In this document: one piece after another, positions 1-7,569 of the stretch
How positions within the stretch are numbered: the stretch's first letter is position 1
Layout of the letters: each line of letters starts with the position of its first letter
From: CAYMSF01 sp964392985
GTDB lineage: Bacteria > Verrucomicrobiota > Lentisphaeria > Victivallales > Victivallaceae
Assembly: GCA_964392985.1 (NCBI GenBank)
Contig: CAYMSF010000001.1
Span: forward strand, 62,001 to 126,000
DNA length: 64,000 bases
Direction: 5' to 3'
Program-made: the position numbers and the translations under genes
Notes under the pieces: generated by a model
Seen by the model: the letters and a program-made list of their open reading frames with translations, nothing else
The model's database searches: none
Told to the model about the DNA's origin: nothing

Positions 1-363
1 TTTCACCACGTCCTTGTCATCATCAAAGAGATGTTTTCTGGACGCAGTCAGCAACGCCGGATCACGCAATGCCGCAAGTTTCTTTTCGGCAACCATCTTT
101 ATTTCAGGACGAATGTTGTTGTCGCATGTCAGATAGCACCAGTCAACCTGTTCCGGTGTCGTTGGCGTAAAGGCAGTAATCGCCTTTAAAATATCCGCAA
201 AATTAGGCCCATTGCGGTCGTAAGTACGAAATTGCTTTAACATTTCCGGGTTGAACGCGGCGGTCGATTTCTGCTCTTCAGCCGAAACCGGCAGCACATA
301 AGCCGTTGCCAATACTAATATTGATGTCATTGCACACTGCCAGTTGTAATTAACCTTATTCAT
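1..363 (-). CDS. secreted protein of unknown function, 5' part only
   Basis: An open frame runs from an ATG at 361-363 leftward off the window edge (121 codons seen). A GGAGAC ribosome binding site lies just upstream of the ATG. The first ~28 residues form a signal peptide: short charged start, hydrophobic stretch, and an alanine-rich end near VSAEE. The mature part is soluble and helical, and its last visible residues (ALLTASRKHLFDDDKDVVK) look like a HEAT-type repeat, so it may be an exported repeat protein. That guess is weak because the C-terminus is outside the window. No function is assigned. Confidence 0.7.
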   Translation of the reverse strand, partial: MNKVNYNWQCAMTSILVLATAYVLPVSAEEQKSTAAFNPEMLKQFRTYDRNGPNFADILKAITAFTPTTPEQVDWCYLTCDNNIRPEIKMVAEKKLAALRDPALLTASRKHLFDDDKDVVK

Positions 364-644
364 AGGTCGTCTCCATGTAGATAATCAGTGCCGTGGATAA
401 GTTTTACATCCTATTATTTCAATATAATACAATTATAAAAATATAACATAATTTTTACTCAACAAAATCAATTTTTTATTGGCTGTTTTATTGATTTAAT
501 AAAATGTGCTCAGTCACCGATGTCGTCTGTTGATTTTATGCGGTTAATGATTTAACCATTAATCGAATGTGACATTTGCGACCTGCGCGATAAATGCAAC
601 CGCAAAGGTGACCATCTGACCCAGTGCCGTAACTGAAAGCTGTT
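364..644. other. AT-rich intergenic region between the secreted protein and the CDF gene
   Basis: This stretch lies upstream of the secreted-protein gene and downstream of the CDF gene, both on the minus strand. It should hold the promoter of the former. I see no open frame with a ribosome binding site and no clear hairpin. Confidence 0.5.
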
Positions 645-1556
645 CTAGTTCGTGTTTTCAGTTATTGGAGTTATGCCTATTGTCACGCTGCTGCCGCTTA
701 TTTTTTCTGCTATGTTGGAGGAAAGTTTGGCAATAGTCTTAGTAACCTCGCCGACCGTTTTTTTGGGATCAAATTCCATGAAAATTTCGATATAAACCTT
801 ATTGCCGGAACGTCTCGAACGTATTCCATGTATCTGCTCGTATTCATCGAAACAGAGTGCAAGTTCACTTAAAATTATCATCTGGTGATTTTCCTCAAGG
901 GTTTTGTCCAGTAAATCCATGAATGAACTTTTGAATATGCCGATGGTCGAGAGGAATATTGCGAGAGCGATTATGAGTGATGCCGCCGGGTCAATGTAAA
1001 CACCAATTGCATAATTTTTCAGTGTCATGCTGAGGATTAATGACAGCAGAATAAACAGATTACCGATAAACCGGGTCAGGAAAAGTCGCGCTTGCGATGC
1101 CATGATTGGTGAAGCACCAAGTTTTGAGGCACGGTAATTCTTCAGACACAATAATCCGTTAATGAAAAAATAGATTGTCTGTGAAAATATGCTTATCCAT
1201 AAACCATAACCGGAAATATGACCTGGGTGTACGATGTTTTTGAAAGCCATGTAGGAGATTATCAGGAATGAAAGCGTCATCGATGTCGCCACAAACATGC
1301 TGGAGAGATTTTCCAATTTTCCCAGACCGTACTGGTATTTTGCATCGTCACCACGCCGAATCCGGGACATCGCTAAGAGTGAAAGAAGAACCGCAATAAA
1401 TTCAATTGTCGTTTTTAAAAAGTCAGCCAGCAACACGCTTGAATTGGAAAAAGAAAATGCCAGGGCCGTAATTAGCACATCAAATAAACTGGCGATAAAT
1501 GAAAGGCGTAATGCCTTCTGTCTGGCACTATCGTTTAAACCTTCAATACTATTCAT
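645..1556 (-). CDS. cation diffusion facilitator (CDF) family protein lacking the usual metal ligands
   Basis: The 303-residue protein has the CDF layout: about six membrane helices (residues ~15-215) and a cytoplasmic ferredoxin-like C-terminal domain (~220-300). It keeps family marks such as YGLGKLEN (77-84) and IDPAASL (188-194). CDF exporters move Zn2+, Fe2+, Mn2+ or similar ions through a site made by H/DxxxD in helix 2 and HxxxD in helix 5. Here the aligned positions are K48 and E52, and L158 and R162, so the canonical tetrahedral site is absent. It is the last gene of a folB-STAS-CDF operon and overlaps the STAS gene by 8 bases. Family assignment is firm. Metal export activity is doubtful, and it may transport something else or act as a sensor. 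Confidence 0.85.
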   Translation of the reverse strand: MNSIEGLNDSARQKALRLSFIASLFDVLITALAFSFSNSSVLLADFLKTTIEFIAVLLSLLAMSRIRRGDDAKYQYGLGKLENLSSMFVATSMTLSFLIISYMAFKNIVHPGHISGYGLWISIFSQTIYFFINGLLCLKNYRASKLGASPIMASQARLFLTRFIGNLFILLSLILSMTLKNYAIGVYIDPAASLIIALAIFLSTIGIFKSSFMDLLDKTLEENHQMIILSELALCFDEYEQIHGIRSRRSGNKVYIEIFMEFDPKKTVGEVTKTIAKLSSNIAEKISGSSVTIGITPITENTN

Positions 1557-1953
1557 TCTGTACCGGTATTTTCTTTCTGCGTTTCAAGTTTTCAAGCGCG
1601 TCATTCTCGGAATCGTGAATGTCAAGAATCGTTTGAAAACTGCTGAGTTCAAAAACGTGTTTGACATCCGGATTCAGGCAACAGAAATGCAGTGAACAAT
1701 TTTTCATTTTCATCTTTTTTGCGACAATCAGAAAGATTCGCAAACCGGCGCTCGCGATATATTGCATTTCATTCAGATTAAAAATCATACCGTTAGTTTT
1801 TTCAGTTATTTCAATTATCGTTTTTTCGGCTTGTGTAGCGGAGTAAGCGTCAAAATAACCTTTCGGATAAATAATATGGCAGGCGTCTTCAATTTCCACA
1901 TAGTGAATGGATAATGTCATTGGTTTTTTGAACAGATAATCTTTAAGTCCCAT
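1549..1953 (-). CDS. STAS-domain protein, anti-sigma factor antagonist type
   Basis: This is a single STAS domain of 134 residues, the size of SpoIIAA/RsbV proteins with short extensions. The phosphorylation loop reads IASAGLR with the conserved serine at residue 68. In partner switching this serine is phosphorylated by an anti-sigma kinase and dephosphorylated by a PP2C enzyme, and the unphosphorylated form binds the kinase. No kinase gene lies beside it; the only PP2C phosphatase in the window is at 7570-9027. It starts 2 bases after folB and overlaps the CDF start, so all three are probably co-transcribed. The middle place between a folate enzyme and a transporter gives no hint of the target. 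Confidence 0.85.
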   Translation of the reverse strand: MGLKDYLFKKPMTLSIHYVEIEDACHIIYPKGYFDAYSATQAEKTIIEITEKTNGMIFNLNEMQYIASAGLRIFLIVAKKMKMKNCSLHFCCLNPDVKHVFELSSFQTILDIHDSENDALENLKRRKKIPVQNE

Positions 1954-1955
1954 AA

Positions 1956-2306
1956 TTACTTATTCCTTTGTATTTCTACCGCTACGATTTTGCCGTGTTT
2001 TAACGCACCTGACTTCTCAATCCTAACGTTAACCGATTTAACGCCATGCATCTTCAAACAAAGTGCTGCTGTTTCCTCTGCCATTTTTTCTAAAAGGAAA
2101 AAATGTGATTGCTCCCCCAGCGTCAAAACAGCGTTTTCAACTTTCGTATAATCGATGCTGTCCTCAAGTTTGTCACTGAGTCCGGCCCTGCTTAAATCAC
2201 AACCAAGTTCAATATTAAAAACCAACTCCTGCTTATTGAGCCTTTCCTCAGGAAATACCCCGATAATGGTTGCTATTTTTAAATCTTTGAGAATAATCTT
2301 GTCCAT
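1956..2306 (-). CDS. folB: dihydroneopterin aldolase
   Basis: FolB converts 7,8-dihydroneopterin to 6-hydroxymethyl-7,8-dihydropterin and glycolaldehyde in folate synthesis. At 116 residues it has the usual family length. The catalytic and binding residues are visible: Glu21 in GVFPEER, Tyr53 in DYTKV, Glu73 in LLEKMAEE and Lys98 in IEKSGALK. The ATG follows an AGGAAAAG ribosome binding site. It is the first gene of a three-gene operon with the STAS and CDF genes. No other folate gene is nearby. Confidence 0.93.
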   Translation of the reverse strand: MDKIILKDLKIATIIGVFPEERLNKQELVFNIELGCDLSRAGLSDKLEDSIDYTKVENAVLTLGEQSHFFLLEKMAEETAALCLKMHGVKSVNVRIEKSGALKHGKIVAVEIQRNK

Positions 2307-2458
2307 AACTCTTTTCCTGGAAGAATTTTGCAGTCAAACCACTGTACCAAAGGAATATAGCTCAAAATTACTCTAAAACAAGTCAAAACTTATCATTAAA
2401 TCAAGCTGTATAATAATGTTTGTTACCATTGATTGTTAACTTTGAGAGTCCCAATGCA

Positions 2459-3202
2459 CTATTTAATGAGAAAATCGAGTGAAACCACGACTTTTATGAC
2501 CTTTTGAGGTGATTCTGTGTCATAGACACCATAATCGGCGGTTTCCGCGGAATCCGGCGCGGTAATCTGAATAACTCCTTGTCTTGCCGAAAGCAACCTG
2601 GCTATTTTTGCATTGCAGTTTGTGGTCATGATTTTAGCGCGCTCGGTAGCGTTTTTTGTTGCGCCTGAAATAAGTTCCTGTTTATATTTTTCCAAATCAG
2701 TGATAAAATATGACGGCGGTTTAACCGTTATGTCAAGTCCCTGGGACAACAAGACATAGAGCTCCTTATGTTTATCATTGATTAATTGAATATTGTTGGA
2801 ACGCACAGATACCGGTTGCGATAATGTATAGTACTGTAATTCATTGGTATCTTTACCATTCACTTTGGCGAAGACCTTATTGACATCCATGCTGTTCATC
2901 GTTATTTCGTTATCGTTAAAGCCACATTCTTTGATTTTTTGCAATAATTTACCAGTATTGATTTTGAGACAGTTATAACCGGAAACTAGATCCGGCGCTT
3001 GAAAATTAACCGTCGTCGTAAATACGCCAATATCTGATTGCACTTTTTTTTCGGCATAACCTTTTACCGACAATTTACTTTCCAGTTGATTTTCATGCTG
3101 TACTTTTAAAAAAAATCGTGATAATACATAGGAGGACGCTATCATGCCACCGGCAAAAATCGTGCAGGCTGTCAACATACCGATAATATTTTTACTGTTC
3201 AT
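2459..3202 (-). CDS. SIMPL domain-containing (DUF541) membrane-anchored protein
   Basis: The 247-residue protein has one N-terminal membrane helix (~residues 8-30) followed by a SIMPL/DUF541 domain. Family features include VKGYAEKKVQSDIGVFT near the domain start, the ATERAKIM stretch, and the C-terminal VVVSLDFLIK strand. The domain is widespread in periplasmic and envelope proteins and its biochemical role is poorly known. I start it at the ATG at 3200-3202, preceded by AAGGA at good spacing. A frame from a TTG two codons upstream has no such site. A consensus promoter lies at 3249-3276. Confidence 0.85.
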   Translation of the reverse strand: MNSKNIIGMLTACTIFAGGMIASSYVLSRFFLKVQHENQLESKLSVKGYAEKKVQSDIGVFTTTVNFQAPDLVSGYNCLKINTGKLLQKIKECGFNDNEITMNSMDVNKVFAKVNGKDTNELQYYTLSQPVSVRSNNIQLINDKHKELYVLLSQGLDITVKPPSYFITDLEKYKQELISGATKNATERAKIMTTNCNAKIARLLSARQGVIQITAPDSAETADYGVYDTESPQKVIKVVVSLDFLIK

Positions 3203-3248
3203 TGTCAATATCCTTTTTTATCTCAAAGTAATACAATAACCGTTTGTC

Positions 3249-3276
3249 AATATAAACGCCGCTAATACTTTGTCAA
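3249..3276 (-). promoter_or_regulatory. sigma70-type promoter for the SIMPL gene
   Basis: On the minus strand, TTGACA (3276-3271) and TATATT (3254-3249) are separated by 16 bases. This places a start site near 3242, about 40 bases before the SIMPL ATG. A second TTGACA at 3291-3296 points the other way toward the flavodoxin-fold gene, but its -10 is poor. Confidence 0.6.
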
Positions 3277-3370
3277 GCATATATTGCAGATTGACAAACC
3301 GGTAAATTATATTAACTTATCATGGTTTATTGTCATTCGTTAGTAATTCACGTATTATAGGAGAGATGTT

Positions 3371-3970
3371 ATGTCTAAAGTAATCGCTTTTAACGGCAGT
3401 CCGCGCAAGGACGGCAATACATTTATAATGCTGAATAGAGTTCTTGAATCAATTGCGGCAAAAGGTATTGATACCGAATTGGTTCAAGTCGGCGGCAAAG
3501 TTGTGCATGGTTGTCTGGCATGCAAAAAGTGTGCTCAAAATAAAAATCAGCAATGTGTTATTACTAACGATATCGTCAATGAATGCATCACCAAAATGAT
3601 TGATGCTGATGCTATGATTTTCGGCTCTCCATCATATTTTTCCGGCGTAACTCCGGAATTGAAGGCTTTGATTGACCGTTCGGGTTATGTTGCCATAGCC
3701 AACGGTAGAATATTTAAACATAAGATTGGAGCTGCAGTTGCAGTGCATCGTCGCGGCGGTGCGGTCAATGTTTTTGATTCAATCAACCACATGTTTCTGA
3801 TGTCGCAGATGATTGTTCCCGGTTCACTCTACTGGAATTTTGGAGTTGGTCGTGAGATAGGTGAAGTTTCCAATGATCAGGAGGCCATGAATAACATGAA
3901 AGACCTCGGTGAAACCATAGCCTGGTTGATAACCGCTATTCGAAATACTCCGCCAGCGTATACTCAATAA
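3371..3970 (+). CDS. flavodoxin-fold NAD(P)H-dependent FMN reductase
   Basis: This is a 199-residue flavodoxin-like protein of the iron-sulfur flavoprotein/FMN reductase group. The FMN phosphate loop is GSPRKDGNT near the start and a second flavin contact is GSPSYFSG. A cysteine cluster (GCLACKKCAQ, then a Cys-Val near residue 59) resembles the compact motif of Isf-type iron-sulfur flavoproteins, but it could equally be the plain ACKxC motif common to this family. The AGGAGAG ribosome binding site precedes the ATG. The gene is monocistronic, ends in a strong palindrome, and diverges from the SIMPL gene. The physiological electron acceptor cannot be read from sequence. Confidence 0.85.
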   Translation: MSKVIAFNGSPRKDGNTFIMLNRVLESIAAKGIDTELVQVGGKVVHGCLACKKCAQNKNQQCVITNDIVNECITKMIDADAMIFGSPSYFSGVTPELKALIDRSGYVAIANGRIFKHKIGAAVAVHRRGGAVNVFDSINHMFLMSQMIVPGSLYWNFGVGREIGEVSNDQEAMNNMKDLGETIAWLITAIRNTPPAYTQ

Positions 3971-3998
3971 GGTTGAAATTTTAAAATTTCAACCTTAT
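3967..3998 (+). terminator. perfect 16-bp palindrome after the flavodoxin-fold gene
   Basis: A perfect inverted repeat begins at the TAA stop codon (ATAAGGTTGAAATTTT and its complement, with no spacer). As RNA it folds with a small loop from the centre. It is followed by ATGAAAG rather than a U-tract, so it may be a terminator or an mRNA 3'-end stabiliser. Confidence 0.55.
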
Positions 3999-4332
3999 GA
4001 AAGTATAATTCCCCGCAGTATTGCATGCATACTTGCTTATAAATACCCACGGAAATGTGACTGTACTATACAATTGCTGATTCCTGCTCATCATTTGAAT
4101 TCAAATCCAAAATGAGTTGGGCATGGTGAAAACAGTGCAACCGCTGGATTATTAATTCAGAAATCTTTAATACAAGATTTCTGTAATCATTGCCTCCCAT
4201 TTTTTATTTTGTGGAGTATAAATATTTACGCAAAGTATTTTGCATGTTGGAGATGCAAAATTCAGCAGATGTGCTATATTAAATGTTTTGCAGTTGAATA
4301 AACAATATTTCAGGAAAAGATTTAACAAAATT
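3999..4332. other. intergenic region upstream of typA, with a hairpin and an extended -10
   Basis: No gene is supported here. There is a 9-bp inverted repeat (CAGAAATCT at 4158-4166 with AGATTTCTG at 4175-4183). An extended -10 element, TGC-TATATT, lies at 4272-4280. Transcription from there would begin about 4287, downstream of the longest possible typA start, and so supports the internal typA start at 4333. Confidence 0.5.
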
Positions 4333-6156
4333 ATGCAGGACATCAGAAACATTGCGATTATTGCGCACGTTGACCACGGAAAAACAACGTTAGTGGATGA
4401 AATTATCAAACAAGCTAAATTATTCCGTGCCAATCAGGAATTTCATGAATGCTTTCTTGACAGTAACGATTTGGAGCGGGAGCGCGGGATAACTATTCTG
4501 GCTAAGAATATCAGCGTGCGCTATAATGATGTAAAAATTAATATTATCGACACGCCGGGACACAGTGACTTTGGCGGACAAGTGGAACGCGTATTGAAAC
4601 TTGCTGACGGAGTATTACTCCTGGTCGACGCGGCTGAAGGTCCGATGCCGCAAACGCGTTTTGTTCTGGATAAAGCGTTGCAATTGAATTTGAAACCGAT
4701 TGTGGTGATAAATAAAATTGATAAACCTGATGCCCGTCCTAAAGAGGTGCATGATAAGGTTTTTGATTTGTTTTGTGAGCTTGATGCCACTGAGGACCAA
4801 CTGGATTTCCCACTGCTATATGCCAGCGGACGTAATGGTTGGGCAGTCAACGATTTAAAAGAAGAACGCACCTCTATTTTTCCGCTCATGGATGCAATTT
4901 TGAAGTACATTCCTGCGCCTGAGATTCGTCAAGGACCGGTACAAATGCAAGTGGCGACACTGGATTACTCTGATTATGTAGGAAGAATCGGCATTGGTCG
5001 GGTTTATCGCGGAGTATTGGCATTGGGGGGGCGTCAATTGGTGATTATTAAACGCGATGGAACTGTAAAGCAGGCTCAAATCAAGCAGATGTTTGTGTTT
5101 GATGGTCTTGACCGTAAAGACGTTAACGAGGTTGCTTGCGGTGACCTTTGCGGAATTGTTGGAATCACGGATATTGATATCAGTGATACGATTACTGACA
5201 TGGAAACGCCTGAAGCCTTACCTTTGATTAGCATTGACGAGCCTACCGTATCGATGGCGTTTAAGGTTAATGATTCACCATTTTACGGCAAAGAGGGTAA
5301 ATTTGTCAGTAGCAGGCATTTGCGGGAACGACTTTTTAAAGAAGTTGAACGTGATGTGGCTTTGCGCGTTGAGGATACCGGCACCGATTCATTCAAGGTA
5401 AGCGGGCGCGGGGTGTTGCATTTATCTATTTTAATAGAAAACATGCGGCGGGAAGGGTATGAAATGGCTGTTTCCAGACCGCATGTTATTTGTAAAGTGA
5501 TTGACGGCGTAAAGCATGAACCTCTGGAAATACTAACTGTTGATGTTCCGGATGAATATGCCGGCAGAATTATTGAATTAGTTGGTCAGCGCAAAGGTGA
5601 AATGATTCACATGGAATCACGGGGAATCCGTCAGTTAATTGAATTCAACATTCCGACCCGTGGCTTGATCGGGTTACGCAGCCGGGCTTTGACTTCCAGT
5701 GCCGGCGAGGCGATTGTTTCCCATCGTTTTATCAGCTACACTCCTCATAAAGGAGATATCCCGCATCGTAACAATGGTACTTTGGTGAGCATGGCGCAAG
5801 GGCGTGCGGTGCCGTTTGCAATAGATGGACTTCAACTTCGCGGTACATTTATTATTGAGCCAGGCGACGATTGTTATGAAGGCATGATTGTTGGTGAACA
5901 CTGTAAAGATGGCGATTTGATAGTGAATGTTCAACGTGCCAAACAACTTACAAATATGCGCGCTGCCGGCTCCGACCGTAATATGAAAATTGCCCCGGCT
6001 AAAAAAATAAGTTTAGAGCAGGCATTGGAATATATTGAAGACGATGAGCTCGTTGAAGTAACGCCAGCTAATATTCGTTTGCGTAAACTCTACCTTAGTG
6101 AATTGGAACGTAAACGTACGCGCAGCAAAAAATTGATGGAAAATAATGACGATTAA
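4333..6156 (+). CDS. typA: translational GTPase TypA/BipA
   Basis: BipA is a ribosome-binding GTPase related to EF-G and LepA that supports 50S assembly and stress or low-temperature growth. From this start the protein is 607 residues, the family length. It begins MQDIRNIAIIAHVDHGKTT, matching the family N-terminus; a longer in-frame start at 4240 would add 31 unrelated residues. G motifs are visible: AHVDHGKTT, RGITI, DTPGHSDF, NKID. They are followed by EF-Tu-like domain 2, the EF-G III/V folds, and the BipA-specific C-terminal domain (RGLIGLRS region onward). An AGGA lies somewhat far upstream. The gene converges on the Nudix gene. Confidence 0.96.
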   Translation: MQDIRNIAIIAHVDHGKTTLVDEIIKQAKLFRANQEFHECFLDSNDLERERGITILAKNISVRYNDVKINIIDTPGHSDFGGQVERVLKLADGVLLLVDAAEGPMPQTRFVLDKALQLNLKPIVVINKIDKPDARPKEVHDKVFDLFCELDATEDQLDFPLLYASGRNGWAVNDLKEERTSIFPLMDAILKYIPAPEIRQGPVQMQVATLDYSDYVGRIGIGRVYRGVLALGGRQLVIIKRDGTVKQAQIKQMFVFDGLDRKDVNEVACGDLCGIVGITDIDISDTITDMETPEALPLISIDEPTVSMAFKVNDSPFYGKEGKFVSSRHLRERLFKEVERDVALRVEDTGTDSFKVSGRGVLHLSILIENMRREGYEMAVSRPHVICKVIDGVKHEPLEILTVDVPDEYAGRIIELVGQRKGEMIHMESRGIRQLIEFNIPTRGLIGLRSRALTSSAGEAIVSHRFISYTPHKGDIPHRNNGTLVSMAQGRAVPFAIDGLQLRGTFIIEPGDDCYEGMIVGEHCKDGDLIVNVQRAKQLTNMRAAGSDRNMKIAPAKKISLEQALEYIEDDELVEVTPANIRLRKLYLSELERKRTRSKKLMENNDD

Positions 6157-6208
6157 TTTAGTATTATTATATTCTGCCAAGCCAGTTTTGCAGTAGTTTT
6201 ATTTCTAA

Positions 6209-6685
6209 TCACCAGGCAGTGTCAATAATATTGCCGGTTTTATATTCCTCCAGGCGGCGTGTCGTCGCCTGAGAGGTATTTTTCGGCAAATTGTCTAACG
6301 GAAAAAAAGCGCATTCCTTGATTTCCCACCCCGGTACGCAGGTTTTTCCCGTTGTTGCTGCTGTGTAGAGAATAATTGTATCATTCTTATATTCACTAAA
6401 ATTGGAATATACCCCCATCATTTTGCATTCTGTGACGGACACTCCAGTTTCTTCAACCAATTCACGCATGGCTGCCGTGCGCGGCATTTCCATTTTTTTT
6501 ACTTTACCCCCGGGTAGACTCCAACGCGAACTGTAACGTGTATTTACCAGCAATATTTGGTGGTTATCAAATAACATCATCTTAACACCAAGGGTTGTCG
6601 GGCGTAATATCTTCCATAGTTGACGTCTGGTAAAATGTGCAATCGGGAAAAGAATATCCAGTACAATATCTTTAATTTTACTCAT
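6209..6685 (-). CDS. Nudix hydrolase
   Basis: This is a 158-residue Nudix protein. The Nudix box spans residues 60-82 and fits Gx5Ex7REUXEEXGU fully, with metal-binding glutamates in RELVEETGV. The N-terminal ~25 residues are hydrophobic and basic (ILFPIAHFTRRQLW), perhaps a membrane-associating helix. Substrates of such proteins range from 8-oxo-dGTP to ADP-ribose and capped nucleotides and cannot be chosen from sequence. It is transcribed alone, 62 bases after the riboflavin synthase gene on the same strand. Confidence 0.9.
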   Translation of the reverse strand: MSKIKDIVLDILFPIAHFTRRQLWKILRPTTLGVKMMLFDNHQILLVNTRYSSRWSLPGGKVKKMEMPRTAAMRELVEETGVSVTECKMMGVYSNFSEYKNDTIILYTAATTGKTCVPGWEIKECAFFPLDNLPKNTSQATTRRLEEYKTGNIIDTAW

Positions 6686-6747
6686 TTATTACCCTGTCTT
6701 TTTTTTGATGCACGGATTTAATACTACGCAGGTTTTAAAAAATAAAC

Positions 6748-7392
6748 TCACCATCCGGCATCTTTGAGTTTTTCAATTGTGACGTTCGAATGTAATTCCG
6801 GTTTGGATAATGACATCTGTTTTAAAATATATTTGCCAAGTAAGTCAGTTTCTAAATTCAGCAAATCATTGACCTTGCGCGTAATTAGAGCCGTTTCGTT
6901 CATTGTTACAGGAATCAAACAAACGGTAAAACTTGATGGCGTAACTTCAGATAGAGTAAGGGATATACCATCAACTGCAATACTGCCTTTTTCTACAAAC
7001 ATTGCTTCCATGCCTTCCGGCATTGCAATCTTTAATTGGTAATCATCAACGTTGCGAGATAAACTTATCAGCGGTGCAGTCGTGTCGATGTGTCCTGTTA
7101 CGAGATGACCGCCAATTCTGTCCCCCATCCGCAGTGCGCGTTCGAGATTTACGCAACCACCTATGGCAATATTGCCAAGGTTGGTTCTACTGAATGTTTC
7201 TCCTAAAAAATGAAATTCAAGATTGCCATCGGGTAATACTTTTTCCAGAGTCAGGCATGCCCCATTTACAGCGATGCTTTCGCCGTAACACAGTTCATTA
7301 AATATTTTTTTTGGAGCAATGACCAGTTTGCCAGTTTTTCCACTGCTTCTTGACTTGATTATTCCAGTACTTTCAATTAATCCTGTAAACAT
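6748..7392 (-). CDS. ribE: riboflavin synthase, alpha subunit
   Basis: The enzyme dismutates two molecules of 6,7-dimethyl-8-ribityllumazine to riboflavin and a pyrimidine. The 214-residue length and the duplicated lumazine-binding barrels (~1-90 and ~97-190) are typical. Marks include the conserved start MFTGLIE, the first-repeat SIAVNGACLTL and its counterpart SIAVDGISLTL in the second repeat, and GHLVTGHID between them. No other rib gene is nearby and I see no FMN riboswitch in the 177 bases upstream, so regulation is unclear. Confidence 0.95.
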   Translation of the reverse strand: MFTGLIESTGIIKSRSSGKTGKLVIAPKKIFNELCYGESIAVNGACLTLEKVLPDGNLEFHFLGETFSRTNLGNIAIGGCVNLERALRMGDRIGGHLVTGHIDTTAPLISLSRNVDDYQLKIAMPEGMEAMFVEKGSIAVDGISLTLSEVTPSSFTVCLIPVTMNETALITRKVNDLLNLETDLLGKYILKQMSLSKPELHSNVTIEKLKDAGW

Positions 7393-7569
7393 TGATACTC
7401 TATTGGTTATTATTGCATGTCCATAATTTGAATTATATGGTTTATTGCTAATTTTTATTAATCAGATGATAGTTACAACTTAAGATGGCCAATGGTCATA
7501 TATTTGAATATATACTATTCAAGTTATTAATTGTTTTGTAAAATATTGATGTAATATTGCTTAATTGTA
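7393..7569. other. intergenic region upstream of riboflavin synthase
   Basis: This 177-base stretch is very AT-rich. A TATAAT on the minus strand at 7437-7432 could be a -10, but no matching -35 was found. No FMN-riboswitch-like conserved GC stems are seen. Confidence 0.35.

Noticed and set aside
4240..4332. Longer typA start at 4240
   Set aside because: Adds 31 residues without family match; an extended -10 at 4272-4280 lies downstream of it.
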